Shown piece by piece: positions 35,490 to 46,266 of a stretch of 64,000 bases of DNA. This DNA comes from CAWAMR01 sp963783095 (GTDB lineage: Bacteria; Planctomycetota; Planctomycetia; Gemmatales; Gemmataceae). A program made the position numbers and the translations under genes. The first letter of the stretch is position 1; each line of letters opens with the position of its first letter. A model generated the notes under the pieces. That model made no database searches. It was not told where the DNA came from and saw nothing but the letters and a program-made list of their open reading frames with translations. The stretch is from the NCBI GenBank assembly GCA_963783095.1, contig CAWAMR010000014.1, positions 558,001 through 622,000 of the forward strand, given 5' to 3'.

Positions 35490-35924
35490 ATGACTGTGTG
35501 CAAAGGCTACTTTTTGCTGGGAGCTGTTTCCCTATTCGCACCCTGTCTGAGCGGTTGCGGCAATTCGAACGCACTTTATCCGGTGCGCGGCAAGGTGCTG
35601 TGTAAAGGCGAGCCCGCAGTCGGTGCCGTGGTCTATTTTCATCGGACAAGCGCTGCCGACTCGTTCAATCAACTGATAGCGCAAGGGGTCGTTCAACAAG
35701 ACGGCACTTTCGAGCTTGCCTGCGCATCCGGGAAAGGAGCTGTCCCCGGCGACTACGCAGTGCTGATCGAGTGGAAAGTCGGGGCCGGCCAGACACCCGG
35801 CCGGAGTCCTGGAATCGCCGCCCCGGATCGCTTCGAGGGGAAATATCTCGACCGGGAAAACCCGCAGTTTCAGGTCCTGGTCAAGCCCAAGAAAAATCAA
35901 TTGCCGGCGTTTGACCTCCCATAA
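35490..35924 (+). CDS. Small lipoprotein, carboxypeptidase-regulatory-like
   Basis: 144 residues from ATG 35490, preceded by AAGGGGG. The signal has a lipobox: VSLFAPCLSGCGNSN, with the Cys as the likely lipidation site. The remainder is one Ig-like or transthyretin-like beta domain: YPVRGKVLCKGEPAVGAVVY, QQDGTFELACASGKGAVPGD, YAVLIEWKV. Such lipoproteins typically precede DUF1559 genes in planctomycetes, as here (gap 74 bases). Function unknown. Confidence 0.87.
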   Translation: MTVCKGYFLLGAVSLFAPCLSGCGNSNALYPVRGKVLCKGEPAVGAVVYFHRTSAADSFNQLIAQGVVQQDGTFELACASGKGAVPGDYAVLIEWKVGAGQTPGRSPGIAAPDRFEGKYLDRENPQFQVLVKPKKNQLPAFDLP

Positions 35925-35998
35925 ATGGAAGAGACTACTCGCGGCACCCAATCCATTAACCTTCATCCGTCCATCGCCCATTGCCAAGGAGAACCTAC

Positions 35999-37126
<1,128 letters not shown>

Positions 37127-37138
37127 TTCGATGCAAAT

Positions 37139-39157
37139 ATGAAACGAAGACATCTCGTTTATGCCGGTGGATTGCTGGGCACTGCCATCGTCTTTATGAC
37201 GACGCTGACAGGTGGGCTCGACGCGCCCCGCACAGTCAATGTCGAGTTGTCGGATGAGGCCGATGACGATGACGGCAATGGCTTTGAACCCTCTTCTCTG
37301 CCCTACGAGCAGGCCGTGAGCCCGCTGGTTTCCCGATATTGTCTCGAATGTCATGGTCGCGACCGGGCCGGCGGCGGCATTATTTTGGAAGGGCTTGGAG
37401 CCGAGCCGTCGAATCGTGACTTGTTGCTGTGGCGGAAAGCGGCGCAGGCAATGCGATCCGGCATCATGCCTCCTTCCGACAGGCCCCAGCCTAGCGCTGA
37501 AAATCGGAATGCTTTCAGCTCCTGGCTGGCCGGCGCTGAATTTCGAGCAAACTGCACTGGCTCGGCCAAGCCGGGCCGAATCCCTCTTCGACGGCTCAAC
37601 CGGGCCGAGTACAACAACACGATCCGCGATCTCACCGGCCTCGACATCCGACCGGCAGATGATTTTCCCGCCGATGACGTTGGTTACGGCTTCGACAACA
37701 TCGGCGACGTGCTGGCGATTTCACCTCTTTTGACCGAACGCTATGTTGAAGCTGCCGAAAAAATCGTCGATCGCCTGTTTGCAGCGCCGGACGCTCGCAA
37801 TCGACTTATGAATCCGCCCCCTTACGACTCATTGCCCTACGGGCTGCGCGGGCTTCTGCCGGTGCGCGACGAGGATCGCAAGACGCTGCACATCTCACAG
37901 ACTCCTGCCGATCCAGCCCAGCAGGAACACAATCGTGCCGGCAACATCATTCGCGCCTTCGCCGATCGCGCCTATCGCAGACCGATCCGTTACGACGAGC
38001 TGAATCGGCTTGCCCGCTTTGTGGAAGCTTCGCTGAAGGAAGGCGCAGGCATCGAACCAGGACTCAAGCTGGCCCTCCAAGCCGTTCTGGCGTCGCCGCA
38101 CTTCTTGTTTCAAGTTGAGGGCTGGACTGCGCCCGCAAACATCGGCGTGACGCAAGCCAATCGCGATTTCGAACTGGCCGGCAGGCTGTCTTATTTTCTG
38201 TGGAGCAGCATGCCCGACGACACGCTCTATCAACTGGCCGCTTTCGGAAAACTGCACGAACCTCCTACGTTGCGAGCCCAAGCCCGGAGAATGCTTCGAG
38301 ATCCGCGAGCGCAGGCTCTTGTAGACAATTTCTTTGCCCAGTGGCTCCACTTGCGCAACCTCAACGAATCCAGCCCGGACCCGGTTCGTTTCCCCGACTT
38401 CGATGAAGAACTACGGATGGCGATGAGACGAGAAACCGAACTGTTCTGCATGCACATCGTTCACGAGGATCGCGACATTCTGGAATTCCTCGACTCCGAC
38501 TACACCTTCGTCAACGCCAGGCTGGCACGCCACTACGGTATCGCTGGGGTACAAGGAGATGATTTCCAGCGAATCGGTCTGGCCGGCACAAATCGCGGCG
38601 GCTTGTTGACCCAGGCCAGCATCCTGACGGTGACATCCAATCCTACACGGACATCGCCCGTCAAGCGCGGGCGCTGGATCATGGAGAACCTGCTGGCCGC
38701 ACCCATTCCATCGCCACCGCCGGGCGTCGATGACTTGGCCAAGGCAGGATCTCACGACGGCACGCTTCGGCACAGGCTTGAACGGCACAGGACCGACGCC
38801 AAATGCGCTTCCTGTCACGAGCAAATGGACCCGCTGGGGTTTGGGCTGGAGAATTTCGATGCGGTGGGATCCTGGCGCACTCACGACGAGGGGCAAGCGA
38901 TCGTCGCGTCGGGAACACTGGCCGGCAATGCATTTGCAGGACCGGCGGAACTGCGGAGAGCGCTTCGCACGCGCGGCGACGAGTTCGCTCGCTGTCTGAG
39001 TGAAAAGCTGCTTACCTATGCGCTGAGTCGTGGACTGGTTCCTTCCGACCAGTGCGCCGTCGAGGCGATCGTCCGACGGCTCAACCGCAATCGCAATCGG
39101 TTTTCGAGCTTGATCGTTGGGATCGTTCTGAGCGAACCCTTTTGCTCTCGCCCTTGA
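37139..39157 (+). CDS. Planctomycete cytochrome c / DUF1592-type protein
   Basis: 672 residues with an N-terminal membrane or signal segment (YAGGLLGTAIVFMTTLTGGL). The haem motif SRYCLECHGRDRAGGG is at about residue 68. Then come the usual ordered domains of this protein type: DUF1587 (RLNRAEYNNTIRDLTGLDIR), DUF1595 (AYRRPIRYDELNRLARFVEA), DUF1592 (LAGRLSYFLWSSMPDD to MRRETELFCMHIVHEDRDIL), DUF1588 (RGGLLTQASILTVTSNPTRT, CASCHEQMDPLGFGLENFDA) and DUF1585 (at the end, LTYALSRGLVPSDQCAVEAI). Two CxxCH sites suggest two haems. It is paired with the DUF1552 gene, the normal arrangement; function unknown. Confidence 0.95.
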   Translation: MKRRHLVYAGGLLGTAIVFMTTLTGGLDAPRTVNVELSDEADDDDGNGFEPSSLPYEQAVSPLVSRYCLECHGRDRAGGGIILEGLGAEPSNRDLLLWRKAAQAMRSGIMPPSDRPQPSAENRNAFSSWLAGAEFRANCTGSAKPGRIPLRRLNRAEYNNTIRDLTGLDIRPADDFPADDVGYGFDNIGDVLAISPLLTERYVEAAEKIVDRLFAAPDARNRLMNPPPYDSLPYGLRGLLPVRDEDRKTLHISQTPADPAQQEHNRAGNIIRAFADRAYRRPIRYDELNRLARFVEASLKEGAGIEPGLKLALQAVLASPHFLFQVEGWTAPANIGVTQANRDFELAGRLSYFLWSSMPDDTLYQLAAFGKLHEPPTLRAQARRMLRDPRAQALVDNFFAQWLHLRNLNESSPDPVRFPDFDEELRMAMRRETELFCMHIVHEDRDILEFLDSDYTFVNARLARHYGIAGVQGDDFQRIGLAGTNRGGLLTQASILTVTSNPTRTSPVKRGRWIMENLLAAPIPSPPPGVDDLAKAGSHDGTLRHRLERHRTDAKCASCHEQMDPLGFGLENFDAVGSWRTHDEGQAIVASGTLAGNAFAGPAELRRALRTRGDEFARCLSEKLLTYALSRGLVPSDQCAVEAIVRRLNRNRNRFSSLIVGIVLSEPFCSRP

Positions 39158-39173
39158 TTCGCTAACTCGGCCC

Positions 39174-39226
39174 GTAGCGGCGGCTTCTAGCCGCCGTGCC
39201 AGACGGCGGCTAGAAGCCGCCGCTAC
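39174..39226. terminator. Perfect 24-base hairpin between DUF1592 and DUF1552 genes
   Basis: GTAGCGGCGGCTTCTAGCCG (arm 39174-39197) and its reverse complement (39203-39226) with a 5-base loop. The stem is perfect over 24 bases and GC-rich, and no run of T follows. It begins 16 bases after the DUF1592 stop. It could be a terminator, an RNA-stability hairpin or a REP-type mobile repeat. Confidence 0.75.
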
Positions 39227-39246
39227 CTGTTGATGGGGAGCCCAAG

Positions 39247-40597
39247 ATGAAGCACAAGCCTGTCTCACGCCGAACTGCCCTGCGCGGCCTCGGGACGATC
39301 GTTGCCTTGCCGATGTTGGAAGCGATGCTGCGCTCACGCGAAACCATCGTCGCCGACGGCCCGCCGCGAATGGCCTTTGTCTATGCGCCCAACGGCAAGC
39401 ACATGGCAGCTTGGACTCCCAAGAAGGAAGGAAAGGACTTTGAGCTTTCTTGCATATTGGAACCGCTCCGGGCGGTGCAAAAGGATCTGCTCGTCCTATC
39501 GGGATTGTCGCTGCGGAAGGCGGATGCCAATGGCGATGGGCCCGGCGATCACGCGCGAGCCATGGCGACATTCTTGACCGGCCGACAGGCGCAAGACCGA
39601 TGGTGCCGACCTGCGAGCCGGCATCTCCGCGGACCAGGTCGCTGCTGCCGGGATTGGACGTGCGACCCGCTTTGGCTCGCTCGAATTGGGCTGCGAAGGG
39701 GGCCGCAACGGCGGCAGTTGCGATCACGGCTATAGCTGTGCGTATCAGACCAATCTCTCGTGGCGGTCGGAAACGACACCGGTCGGCAAAGAGATTGATC
39801 CGCGCCTCGTCTTTGAACGTCTTTTTGGCGCAACTGCACTCGGAAAGTCAGAACGCCAATCGTCTCGCCGCGAGCGCGATCGCAGGAGCGTCCTCGATTT
39901 CGTGGCGGAAGACATCAAGAGCCTGACGAACCGAGTCGGTTCGGCGGATCGGCGCAAGCTCGACGAATACTTGACCGGGGTGCGCGAACTGGAACAGCGC
40001 ATTGTGCGGGCGCAACCGGTGGCCGAGGTCGGGCAAGCGCGGATGGTTCGGCCAACGGGCATCCCGCAGGATTTTCGAGAACATGCCCGCCTCATGGCCG
40101 ATCTGCTGGTCTTGGCCTTCCGGGCCGATCTGACTCGAATCGCCACCTTCGTGCTCGCCAACGACGGCAGCAACCGCAGCTACCGCGAGATCGGCGTGTC
40201 CGACGGCCACCACGATCTTTCGCACCACGGAGGAGACCCGAAAAAACAGGAGAAGCTCGAAAAGATTAACCGCTGCCACGTCGAGCAATTCGCCTATCTG
40301 CTCGAACAATTGAAGCGGATCAAGGAGGGCGAAGGAACTCTGCTCGACCGCTGCATGATCGTCTACGGAAGCGGCATCGCCGACGGCGACCGGCACAACC
40401 ACGACAGCTTGCCGATACTTCTCGCAGGCCGAGGGAACGGCACGCTCAATCCGGGACGACATCTTCGCTGCCCGCAAGACACACCTCTTACCAATCTCTA
40501 CGTCGCGCTCTTGCAACGAATGGGAACCCCCGTCAAATCGTTTGGCGACAGCACAGGCGCATTGGATGGACTCGACGACGTTTCCCAGAGACGATGA
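39247..40597 (+). CDS. DUF1552 protein, Tat-exported (apparent frameshift near 39597)
   Basis: A twin-arginine signal (SRRTALRGLGTIVALPMLEA) is followed by PPRMAFVYAPNGKHMAAWTP, DLLVLSGLSLRKADANGDGP and HARAMATFLTGRQA. From 39597 the frame changes and continues KTDGADLRAGISADQVAAAG, LELGCEGGRNGGSCDHGYSC, LTRIATFVLANDGSNRSYRE and HHDLSHHGGDPKKQEKLEKI. This is a complete DUF1552 protein once two bases (GC) are added to GCGCAAG, giving about 450 residues. The conserved acidic/His residues resemble DUF1501/sulfatase-like folds; function unknown. It partners the DUF1592 gene. Confidence 0.88.
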
Positions 40598-40679
40598 GCC
40601 GATCTGGAATTCCTTCATTGCTCGCTCGTTAATCGATGGTAGAATTGGGAAAGTCGCAAACTCCTCAAGGTAAGCGCCA

Positions 40680-41543
40680 ATGAGTTGGGGCAATATCACT
40701 TCACCGCTCGATCTGAATGAGCCGGTCAACCCGAACGATCCGTTCGCGCTCGGCTGGCGTGACGTGAAGAAGATCGAGGCGGATGGCTCCGAGTCGATGA
40801 TCAAAACGCCATTGACCCTCGAAGATATCCTTCATCCCCAGGAAGAGGATTTTCGCGTGCTGAGCGACCCACACACTGAAGACATTTATTATTTGCGCGG
40901 TGCTTTTCGCATCGCCTTGAGCGCTACCCCGAATGCCATTGTTCTCAACGATTGCCGAATCGCCTGGGATCGCGAGGGCGAGTTCGGCCACGGGCCGGAT
41001 TGCGCGGTGATTTTCAACGTGCGCCGAGTGGAGCGCTGGAGCACGATCAACGTCATTCTCGAAGGTACCCGGCCCGCGCTAATCGTCGAAGTCACCTCAC
41101 CCAGCACGCGCTCGACCGATCTGGTGAACAAGGTTCGCGAGTATGCGGAACAGCGAGTGCCCCATTATGTTATCGCCGACGCCAGAGAGACGGAAGATAG
41201 CCGGCGAGTTTCCCTGATCGATTACCACCTCCACCCGGACGAGCCGGGCTATTTTTCATTACCGCCCAACGAGGATGGGCGAGTTTGGTTACCGGAAGTC
41301 AATCTTTGGCTCGGCAGCGAAGACGGCAAACTCGTTTGTTACAACCCGAACGGAGAACGATTGAAAACAATCGTGGAAGAGCACGAGGCTCGAGTGAAGG
41401 CTGAGAAACAAGCGGAGAAGGAACGCCGAGCCAAAAGTGAGGCGGAGAGACGAGCAGCAGAAGAACGGAAGGCGCTGGAAGCCAGGATCAAGGAATTGGA
41501 AGAGCAAGTACGTCGGGGAGAAATCAAAAAAGGACGGAACTGA
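40680..41543 (+). CDS. Uma2-family nuclease-like protein with C-terminal coiled coil
   Basis: 287 residues. It is of the longer Uma2 type: a VKKIEADGSESMIKTPLTLE opening, HTEDIYYLRGAF in place of the short linker, GPDCAVIFNVR, the active-site PALIVEVTSPSTRSTDLVNK and VPHYVIADARETEDSR. The last 60 residues (VEEHEARVKAEKQAEKERRA and so on) are a highly charged coiled coil, common in planctomycete Uma2 proteins. Its role is not established. It begins 83 bases after the DUF1552 gene. Confidence 0.9.
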   Translation: MSWGNITSPLDLNEPVNPNDPFALGWRDVKKIEADGSESMIKTPLTLEDILHPQEEDFRVLSDPHTEDIYYLRGAFRIALSATPNAIVLNDCRIAWDREGEFGHGPDCAVIFNVRRVERWSTINVILEGTRPALIVEVTSPSTRSTDLVNKVREYAEQRVPHYVIADARETEDSRRVSLIDYHLHPDEPGYFSLPPNEDGRVWLPEVNLWLGSEDGKLVCYNPNGERLKTIVEEHEARVKAEKQAEKERRAKSEAERRAAEERKALEARIKELEEQVRRGEIKKGRN

Positions 41544-41652
41544 CATGGGAAGTGACAGGCTTGAAGTCGGTATGGGCTCAAGCATATCCGAGTGCGATCC
41601 GTGAAGGAATTGCGACAAATTGGCTATATCTGAACGCGGAGGACGAAGTACG

Positions 41653-44121
41653 ATGAACGGGGCAATTAGCTTGCTGGTCTGTAGCCTCGCGGTCGCCGCC
41701 GACCCGACGCCCAACGTCGTGACGGTCAAGGTTGAACCCACCGAGTTGACGCTGTCCCACCCGCGTTTCGGACAGCGGTTGTTGGTGACAGGGCTGGACA
41801 ATGGCGGACGATCCGTCGACTTGACGGCCGAAGTTCAGTGGTCGGCGCGGGAAAAGAGCGTGGCCGACGTGCAGAACGGTCGGATTGTGCCGCGCGGCAA
41901 CGGAGACACTGTGGTCAGCGCCCTGGTGGCGGGAAAGCAGCTGGAGGTTCCGGTACACGTGACCGACTTCAAGAGCAACCCACCGATCAGTCTGAGGCTG
42001 GAACTCGAACCGATGCATGACGAAGGCCGGCTGTAACGCAGGCACCTGCCACGGGGCCCAGTATGGCAAAGGCGGATTCAAACTTTCGCTGTTCGGCGGC
42101 GATCCGAATGCCGATTACACCGTCCTGGCGCGCGATGCCCTGGGTCGGCGCATCAACGTCGCTCGAACCGTCGGCAAGCCTGCTCCTCATGAAGCCGAGC
42201 GCCCAGCTAGGCCACGAAGGCGGAAATCGCCTGCCTGTGGGCTCGCGGGAGTACGAGGTCTTCCAGTCGCTGGATCGCCGATGGCTGCCCCAATGATGAT
42301 GAACAGAAGGCACCCCAGGTCGTTGGCCTGGAAGTGCTGCCGGGCGAACGCATTTTTAGCCGGGCAAACTGCCGGCAGAACCTGGCTCGCGATCGCCACC
42401 CTGTCCGATGGTTCAAAACGCGATGTGACGCCCGACGCCCGGTTCGATTCCAATACCCAAAGTATCGTTGCGGTCGATCGGAGACGGGCTGGCGACCACG
42501 CTGGATCGAGGCGAAGGTGTAGTCATGGTCCGTTACCTGGGCCATGCGGCGGTGGCGCGAGTTCTGGTCGTGCCGGACGATGCGGCGTTCACCTGGCCGA
42601 ACCCGCCGGTCCATAACTTTATCGACAAACTGGTGGATGCAAAGCTCAAGAAGATGCGTTACGTACCGTCGCCCCTGTGCAGCGACGAGGAGTTTATTCG
42701 CCGAGCCAGCATCGACGCCATCGGTACTCTTCCGACACCCGAGGAAGTGAACGCTTTCCTTGCGGATCGTACGCCCACTCGCGAAAAACGGGGCAAGTAC
42801 ATCGACCACCTGTTAAACCGGCCCGAATTCGCCGACTACTGGACGCAACAATGGGACGACTGGCTTCATAATCACGGCCGGTATGGCTCCATCAAACCGA
42901 TGTTGACCCTGCGCAACTGGGTCCACGCCGGCGCTGCGCAGCAATAAGCCGATGGACCAGTTTGCCGCCGAACTGATCACCAGCCGGGGCAATACCTACC
43001 GCGAAGGGCCGGCCAACTTCTATCGCCTGCACAAAGGGCCGGAGAACTTGACCGAGGCCTTTGCAGGCATTTTCCTCGGGGTCCGCCTGGAATGTGCCAA
43101 GTGCCACCAGCATCCCTTCGAGAAGTGGACGCAGGATGATTACTACGGCCTGGCTGCCTACTTTGCCCGCGTTCAGAAGAAGATCGGCTGGGAATACGGC
43201 TCCGCGCGGGGCATTTATAGCGTCGATTACGAGATCTACCTGAATCAGTTCGGCGGCGAAGTATTCCACCCGCGGACCCGCAAGCTCATGGTGGCCACGC
43301 CGCTCGGTGCAAGCCAGCCATCCGACGATCCGGTTGACCGCCGAAAAGCGCTGGCGCGATGGTTGACCGACTCGTCGAACCCGCTCTTCTCCCGGAACCT
43401 GGTAAACCGTCACTGGGCACACTTCCTGGGCCGGGGCCTGGTGGAACCGGTGGACGACATGCGCGACACCAATCCACCGACGAACCCGGAATTGCTTGAC
43501 GCTCTCGCCCAGGATCTGATCGCTCACGGTTACGACCTGCGTCGGCTGTTTCGCACCATCATGGAATCGCGGACCTATCAACTTTCCAGTCGGCCCGTTT
43601 CCGGCAACACTGCCGATACCACCTATTACAGCCATTTCTACACCCGCCGTTTGCACCCTGAGCCGTTGCTGGATGCCATTTGCGCGGTGACGGGCGTGGC
43701 TGAGAAATTCCCGGAAACGCCTGCCGGGACCAAGGCGATTGCCATACCGGCCGTGATGTCCGCTGATGTGAAAAGCTACTTCCTCGACGTATTCGGCCGG
43801 CCGGAACGAACCTTCGACAAATGCGAGTGCCAGCGCACCACCCAGCCGAACTTGGCCCAGGTCCTTCATCTGATCAATGGCGAGTGGCTCAACGCAAAAG
43901 TGTCGGACCCGACGGGCCGGCTCGCGGTTTTGCTCAAAGGCGGCAAAACGGATCAGCAGATTATCGTAACCTGCTACCAGGCGGCGTTCGGCCGGCAACC
44001 AACAGCAGACGAACAGAACGCAGCAGCCCAAATGATCAAGCTCGCGCCGACGCGCAAAGAAGGTCTCGAAGACGTACTTTGGGCGCTTTGCAACTGCAAG
44101 GAATTCCTGTTTAACCACTGA
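41653..44121 (+). CDS. DUF1549/DUF1553 cytochrome-type protein broken by at least five frame changes
   Basis: Signal peptide MNGAISLLVCSLAVAADPTP. A bacterial Ig-like domain follows (VVTVKVEPTELTLSHPRFGQ, VVSALVAGKQLEVPVHVTDF), then a haem motif AGCNAGTCHGAQYGKGGFKL, DUF1549 (PPVHNFIDKLVDAKLKKMRY, IRRASIDAIGTLPTPEEVNA, YWTQQWDDWL) and DUF1553 (RRKALARWLTDSSNPLFSRN, LVNRHWAHFLGRGLVEPVDD, LFRTIMESRTYQLSS). The frame changes near 42020, 42185, 42300-42360, 42475 and 42925; the last is repaired by removing one G, giving HAALRSNKPMDQFAAELI. Domain content is complete. The indel density is higher than in neighbouring genes, so genuine decay is possible. The usual DUF1501 partner is absent downstream. 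Confidence 0.8.
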
Positions 44122-44375
44122 GGTAGCGGGATCTTTCGTCCTTATACCTTTTGCTGCGTCCAGTGTGCAAACGGATTGCTCTTCTTACAAACAGGAACTG
44201 GAAGACCATCAAGGTTTTGCACGCCGTTCTGTCGCAAACATCGATCAGGGAATATGTTGCGACAAGGCTATCATTCGCAAGGCACTTCCGGCACGCAGAA
44301 TGCATTGACTACCATCGCCAATGGTTGGCCCCTTAAAGTGAGTTTCCCATCCACCTTTCATGGAGGAAAGAATAT

Positions 44376-44441
44376 ATGAATGACGACCTGATGCCTGATC
44401 CCTGGATCGATACTTGGATCGACCTTGGCGGCGAGGGCTGA
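44376..44441 (+). CDS. Very small open frame with strong ribosome binding site
   Basis: A 21-codon frame reading MNDDLMPDPWIDTWIDLGGE then G and stop, with TGGAGGAAAG ending six bases before the ATG. It is acidic and contains a repeated W-I-D pattern (DPWIDTWIDL). A GC-rich hairpin (GCCGGGT/ACCCGGC, about 44459-44485) follows about 18 bases after the stop. It could be a leader peptide, a small secreted or modified peptide, or chance. Confidence 0.35.
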   Translation: MNDDLMPDPWIDTWIDLGGEG

Positions 44442-44614
44442 GCTTGCGCCTTTCAGGAGCCGGGTTTGGGAAATCCAGACCCGGCGAAGGCTTGCCGGTG
44501 GTTGGTGAATTAACCGTGCGTTCCTGTGCGAAGTTCTTCAAATGTCGAGGATGACACTGTTGGAATGTGATTTTCAAGCAACCAAAATAAGCGCTCAACG
44601 ACCGAGTCCAGGTC

Positions 44615-46164
44615 GGGTGTGGCAAAATTTCCTGGCGCATTTTGAGTAGTTTGGTCAAGATAGGTAAAAGGTGTGTTGAGCGGAAGGAATTGAGCACCAT
44701 GACCAGGATCCTATCATGCAGCCAGAACCGAAGTTTTCCCGCGAAGCGTACATTGAATCAATGCGACAACGGGTCGAAGAAATCCTTGGAAAGGTGGCGG
44801 ATGCAGTCAACGACGCGACGCGAGGCCACATCATTTCGGGAAGTGAGGAGCAAGTTCGCGACCTGTTCGCAAAGCTGAGATGTGAGGCATTCGAGCGAGC
44901 AGCCCAGATGCGGATCGATGCGGCGGAAGCCGCTTTTCCCCCCTCCGCAGGATGCGAAGACCGGAAAGAGCAAGCGAAATAAAGGACGGCAGGAGTACAG
45001 CATTCTGACGATCAACGGCCGCATCCGACTGTGGCGGCGGCGCTGGCATTCGCCGGACGAAGGCACAACGACACCGCTGGACGCTTGGGTCGATGCGGTC
45101 GAAGCGACCATCAGCCTGGGCGTGCGCGAGATGGCCTGTCGGCTCAACCGTGATGGCAGGAGCTTCGACAAGTCAGCCGACAACTTGGGTCGTACGGCTC
45201 AAGTGCAGATCAGCGGCGAATCATTCCGGTGCCTAGTGGAGACGGAGGGGGCGCAGATCGCGCGAGCGCAGAAGGAGGGAAAGTTACCCGTCAATTGGTC
45301 GGCCAGCGATTGCAAAACGGAAGCGGCCGGTACGCGGGTTTACTTCGGCAGCGATGGGGTGATGGTGCCCCAGGTGACGGACGTCGAGAAAAAGAAACGG
45401 CGTGAGAAGACCAAGGCAAAGCGTCGGCGTCGCGGCAAGAAGGCAAAGCCTCTGCCGCCTCGAAAAGTCGGCACGGACCAGAAATACAAGGAATTCAAGA
45501 TCGTAGCCTTCTACGACGAAACGCAAGACCATCGCTTGGTGTCGGGGACCAAAGGCGACCACCAAGTAGCGGGACGCCTGATGCGTCGAGAAGCAGACCG
45601 CATTCATTTGGATGAAGCGGACGAGAAGATCGGCAATGTCGACGGCGCGCCGTGGATCCGCAATCAAGTCGAGCGACAGAATCTGAATCTGGATGCGCTG
45701 GGTCTGGATTTCTATCACCTGAGCGAGCGCGTTCACAAAACGCGGCGGGAAATCTACGGTGATGGGGACGAAACGGGAAAGAAATGGGCGGTGGACCTGC
45801 TCCATTTGTTCAAGCACGAAGGCTACAAGCCTGCTTGGGAGTCGCTCCTACAATGGCGCGTCGGCCTCAAACGAGGCCAGCGTGCGCACGCCGACGAGTT
45901 GCTCTTTTACGTGAGCGAGCGGTCGGACATGATCCGCTATCCCGAATTCATCGCCAAGGGGTGGCAGATTGGCAGCGGCCCAACGGAAGCGACCTGCAGA
46001 ACACTTACGGAACGTGTGAAAGGCCCAGGAATGCGCTGGGATCCGCCGAACGCCGAGGCCATCATGGGGATCGAATCGCTTTCACAGAGTGACCAATGGA
46101 AGGTCTACTGGGAAAGTCATTTGCCCTCAAAGGGTTAGGTATGCCAGGAAATTTTGCCACACCC
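44615..46164 (+). mobile_element. Complete ISKra4-type insertion sequence, 1550 bp
   Basis: Perfect 22-base terminal inverted repeats (left 44615-44636 starting GGGTGTGGCAAAATTTCC; right 46143-46164). A 9-base direct repeat GTCCAGGTC flanks it at 44606-44614 and 46165-46173, so this is an intact insertion with its target duplication. The transposase region fills the element. The perfect ends and duplication suggest a fairly recent insertion. Confidence 0.92.
44716..46138 (+). CDS. ISKra4-family transposase in two overlapping frames
   Basis: The first frame (44716-44982, 88 residues: KFSREAYIESMRQRVEEILG) and the second (in use by about 44940-46138) overlap. In the overlap the natural continuation is KPLFPPPQDAKTGKSKRNKG. 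The catalytic domain has VYFGSDGVMVPQVTDVEKKK (first Asp), LGLDFYHLSERVHKTRREIY (second Asp) and GWQIGSGPTEATCRTLTERV (Glu), then KGPGMRW. A TTTTCCCCCC run at 44935-44945 is where the frame changes, either by programmed slippage or through a base error. It is the only gene of the element. Confidence 0.88.
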
Positions 46165-46266
46165 GTCCAGGTCGGGAAAGGTTTCGTCCGCTCCTTCAGC
46201 ATAAGCAATCACATAGAATAGATTATTGCGCACTGTGCGTCGATCGCCATTACTCGCCTTCGGATC

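Larger units (their letters stand above)
44510..46233 (-). pseudogene. Short minus-strand frame interrupted by the insertion sequence
   Basis: Reading minus from GTG 46233, the frame VRNNLFYVIAYAEGADETFP runs to the right end of the insertion sequence (46165). If the element and one 9-base target copy are removed, it continues without a shift into SVVERLFWLLENHIPTVSSS, then TFEELRTGTHG, stopping at 44510. The rejoined product would be about 54 residues. The identity is unknown. The open frame may extend further upstream through the antisense of the helicase gene, so the true start is uncertain. Confidence 0.4.

Noticed and set aside
42892..44118. Minus-strand open frame of about 400 codons
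   Set aside because: It is antisense to the DUF1553 region, which carries clear family signatures on plus.
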